From Symbiodinium natans (Eukaryota; Sar; Dinophyceae; Suessiales; Symbiodiniaceae), in contig CAJNDS010000247.1 in NCBI GenBank assembly GCA_905221605.1, positions 488,138 to 552,137 on the forward strand: a DNA stretch of 64,000 nucleotides. The letters are read 5' to 3'. Of the stretch, positions 61,493 through 64,000 are shown piece after piece. Every line of letters begins with the position of its first letter. Position 1 is the first letter of the stretch. The notes below the pieces were generated by a model, which was given only the letters and a program-made list of their open reading frames with translations, was not told the DNA's origin and did not search any database. A program made the translations under genes and the position numbers.

Positions 61493-62869
61493 AATGATGC
61501 TAGATCAGCTCATGAGGCAGGCGCCAACCTAAACCCCCAAAGGACCCTGTCGATGTATCAGAAGTCATGCCTTCCCCCCCTAAGCCGCACTTCTCCTGAG
61601 CTTAAGGTTTTGGGTTAAAACCTTGCTGAGGGGGCCGAACTCCGTTTTGATCCATGAATTCAGGCTTTAAGACCCCGGCTTCCAGCCTCTGGGCCTGAAT
61701 CTGGCAAGGCGGCACCTGGTACGCCTTTGGCAAGGGCGGGAAAGGCAAGGGCAAGTTCAAGGGCAAGGCCAGGGCAGCCTTTGTGTCATCATGGCCATGG
61801 GCCTGACATGGCCATCCCTTCCGGGGTCTGGCGCGCCCTTCCTCTGAATCTGCCTTCCCTACCTCACGTGGCTGAATCATATCCCCCAAACCCACAAGAG
61901 GGTCGTTCAAGACTCGGGAGAAGAGCTCCCATGATCCCAGGGGAAGAAGGGGGTGCCGAGCTCGGCAGGGCAGCGAAGGAGTTCCGGGTTTGGGAAAGTT
62001 GAGGGGGTCTTCGCACAGCATAGCACACCGATTTCGGGGGGGGGGGGGGGGTTTCGGGCATTTTGGCTGTGCCTTAGGGGTGCAGAGCATTGCAGATGCA
62101 TGCTGCATGTCGAAGGGTGGGCCTCCAGGGAAGGGCCCGTAAAGCCACAAGCAGTTGAGAGGCCATAGTGAGGCTCGGGAGTATTCTGATTTTTTTTGAC
62201 TCGGGTCGAACCATGTCTCGCGCCAAGGGCCTGATGTCAGAAGTTGGAGAAGACCCTCAAAGACGCCGACCTCCAACGGCCCAGAATCCCTCACTCCCAA
62301 GTTCCCGCATCCCCATGAGTTCCACAACCGTCAGTTCCAAGGCACCTCCCGCCCCGCCTGCCGACGACGAGTTCTGGCAGGCGCTGGTTGGGCTTTCGAC
62401 GCTGTGGGGTTCTTCGGAAGGTGCTTGAGTTTGCAGGATGTTACGGGAGGGCTTTGCCGGATGTTCCAGGCCTCCAAACTTAAAGCCAACTATGCACTCT
62501 TGCCCCGAGGGGGACAAGGTTCAGGGCTTTTTGCTTTTGGAGGCTCATTCATACCTGTTCTCAAGCCCCAGAGCTCCTTGGCTAGGGAAGTCGCATGAGC
62601 CCTACCAGTAGAAGCCTTCCACCCCCACCTTGCCCCGAAAAGCATCCTGGGCTCGGGCCCTCAAGCCCCAGGTGAAAATGGCACAGGAGAACAGACAGGT
62701 GCTCCTCCCGGGGGGGGGGGGGAGGGGCCATCGGGGTGAGTATAGCTTCCTACAGAGCATGGCTTCGCATCTGGGTTCCACTTCTAGGACTTCATGCTTC
62801 ATGCTTCGAGAGCTGAGGCATGCACCTCGGAGTCAGCATTGAGGTAAGTTATGTCGGGATGTGTTGGGG

Positions 62870-62902
<33 letters not shown>

Positions 62903-63504
62903 GCATGTGTTCTCTTTGCCCCTTTGCCCGGTAAGGAGCATGTACAGCAAGTTCACCGAAGCCTTGTGAACTCCGAACTGCAACTCCTCCATACTCTTCC
63001 TGCCTGCTCGAAGCTTTTACGTGTTCGCCGCCCTTGTGGCGGCCCCTGTGGCCGGAGACCGCCCAAGGCGGTCCCTGGGCATCTGAATGATCAAGGCTTT
63101 GGCAAAGGTTTTCGGGCTCCGGCTCTTAGGGTTGAGGATCCTTGCAGAGGGCGTTCTTCGGGCTTTCTGGAGGGGGGCCTGTTGAGAAACTGCATGGGTG
63201 CGTCCCTTCACATCAGCCTGAAACCTAAGCTTTTCTTGTCACCGAGCCCCGGCAACTCCTGAGGCGGTGGAGAATGCAGTTGGCATGAAGATCAGGGTTG
63301 GGGCTGAGGATAGGTCAGTGGGATATCTACCAGCGGTGTAGGGTTTCGGGTATGTTTGAGGCTTCATGGGGCTTTGGGGGCCCACTCGGGGGGTTCTTGG
63401 CCCAGCACGGCTTGCGATCCGAGGCTTCCGGCCCCCTCCCATGATTGGGAGATGTATCTTTCTGCTGCTGCTGCATGCGCGAGCGCAGGATCAAAAGCTA
63501 GGCC
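61493..63504. other. Mostly non-coding with simple repeats
   Basis: G tracts at about 62035-62050 and 62709-62722, and a (GT)n run at 62872-62900. Long open frames here are composition-driven, with no recognisable domain. Confidence 0.3.
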
Positions 63505-63614
63505 GTGAGGGTTTAGGGTTTAGGGTTTAGGGTTTAGGGTTTCGTGGGAGTTGAAACAACTGTAGTATGCGAGCTGCATCCTAAACCCGAAACCCGAAAC
63601 CCGAAACCCTAAAG
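63505..63614 (+). other. Candidate 110-nt intron with inverted telomere-like ends
   Basis: Starts gtgagg, runs into about five TTTAGGG units (63508-63543), has a loop of about 36 bases, then four CCCGAAA/CCCTAAA units (63580-63613) ending in AG. The two arms could pair over about 30 bases with a few mismatches. Confidence 0.45.
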
Positions 63615-63880
63615 CTTTGGGCGAGCAAAGCATGGCCTAGGCACATGAATCCGCCAAGCTCTACATCCTAAGCCTCAACTCTGGGTGTATAATTCTATTC
63701 AGAGGTCCCCCTGCGGACTTCACCGTAGACTTTCCCTTGGCGCAAAGCGAAGGCTGGGCACGGCATCTCCTTGATATTCTTGGCGGACCTACGAATGATC
63801 ATGTAGATTTCTACAAGGAGCCCACCAAGGGCTACGAGCAAGTTCCCAGTATGAGAGCACTTAGGAGCTGATGCAAAAAT

Positions 63881-63902
63881 TGGGGGGGGGGGGGGGGGGG
63901 GG
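63881..63902. repeat. 22-nt G tract
   Basis: Uninterrupted G run near the right edge. The final island after 63948 (MLNVVSGTLVLDAERR) may be an exon that continues past the window. Confidence 0.85.
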
Positions 63903-64000
63903 CAAACCCTCCAAACTCCAACCTTCCAAGCCCCGAAGCGCAGAAACGATGCTGAACGTGGTGAGTGGGACCCTGGTGCTCGACGCGGAGCGACGCAGCT

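Overview
The window looks like nuclear DNA from a dinoflagellate; this is an inference. It rests on hundreds of plant/dinoflagellate-type telomeric heptamers (CCCTAAA/TTTAGGG) scattered internally, tiny exon-like islands bounded by GT, GC and GA donors, long homopolymer and microsatellite tracts, and very large retroelements. The species cannot be named from sequence alone. No rRNA, tRNA, CRISPR or bacterial operon signal was seen.

Region 1 (about 0.27-28.6 kb, minus strand) is a block of thirteen sizeable, closely packed, co-oriented open frames that read like one giant multi-gene retroelement. Its diagnostic pair is a GIY-YIG endonuclease frame overlapping a Penelope-like reverse transcriptase frame (18.4-21.0 kb). 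The other frames are unassigned: proline-rich, RS-rich, coiled-coil and zinc-ligand proteins, plus three that resemble each other. Without the nested insertion the block is about 19.5 kb. It may continue past the left edge.

Region 2 (8377-17202, plus strand) is a complete tyrosine-recombinase (YR) retrotransposon nested inside that block. It is bounded by split direct repeats in the order A1, genes, B1, A2, B2, and the repeat copies are almost identical, so the insertion is probably recent. It encodes a coiled-coil protein, a YR integrase with R, HxxR and Y residues, a CCCH-finger Gag-like protein and a 1.29-kilocodon Pol frame. Pol lies in the same frame as Gag behind one UGA and has no early ATG, so stop readthrough is the likely expression route. 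Pol appears to combine a C5-methyltransferase-like domain, a 2-oxoglutarate/Fe(II) dioxygenase-like domain, reverse transcriptase and RNase H.

Region 3 (28.6-64 kb) is repeat-rich host-type DNA. It holds a 67-bp tandem repeat, a long CA array, many telomere-like arrays, AT-rich trinucleotide tracts, a TTTGTCTCCC decamer array and an 81-nt G-rich tract. Two clear protein genes stand out: an ABC transporter of the SbmA/YddA/ABCD half-transporter type (37.6-39.2 kb) and a small GNAT acetyltransferase (49.7-50.1 kb). Many short GC-rich exon-like islands lie between, the best being a run of micro-exons at 30.2-31.6 kb. Telomere-like arrays tend to read CCCTAAA before an exon island and TTTAGGG after it. 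Intron ends would then be inverted repeats able to pair; one candidate 110-nt intron at 63505-63614 shows this completely.
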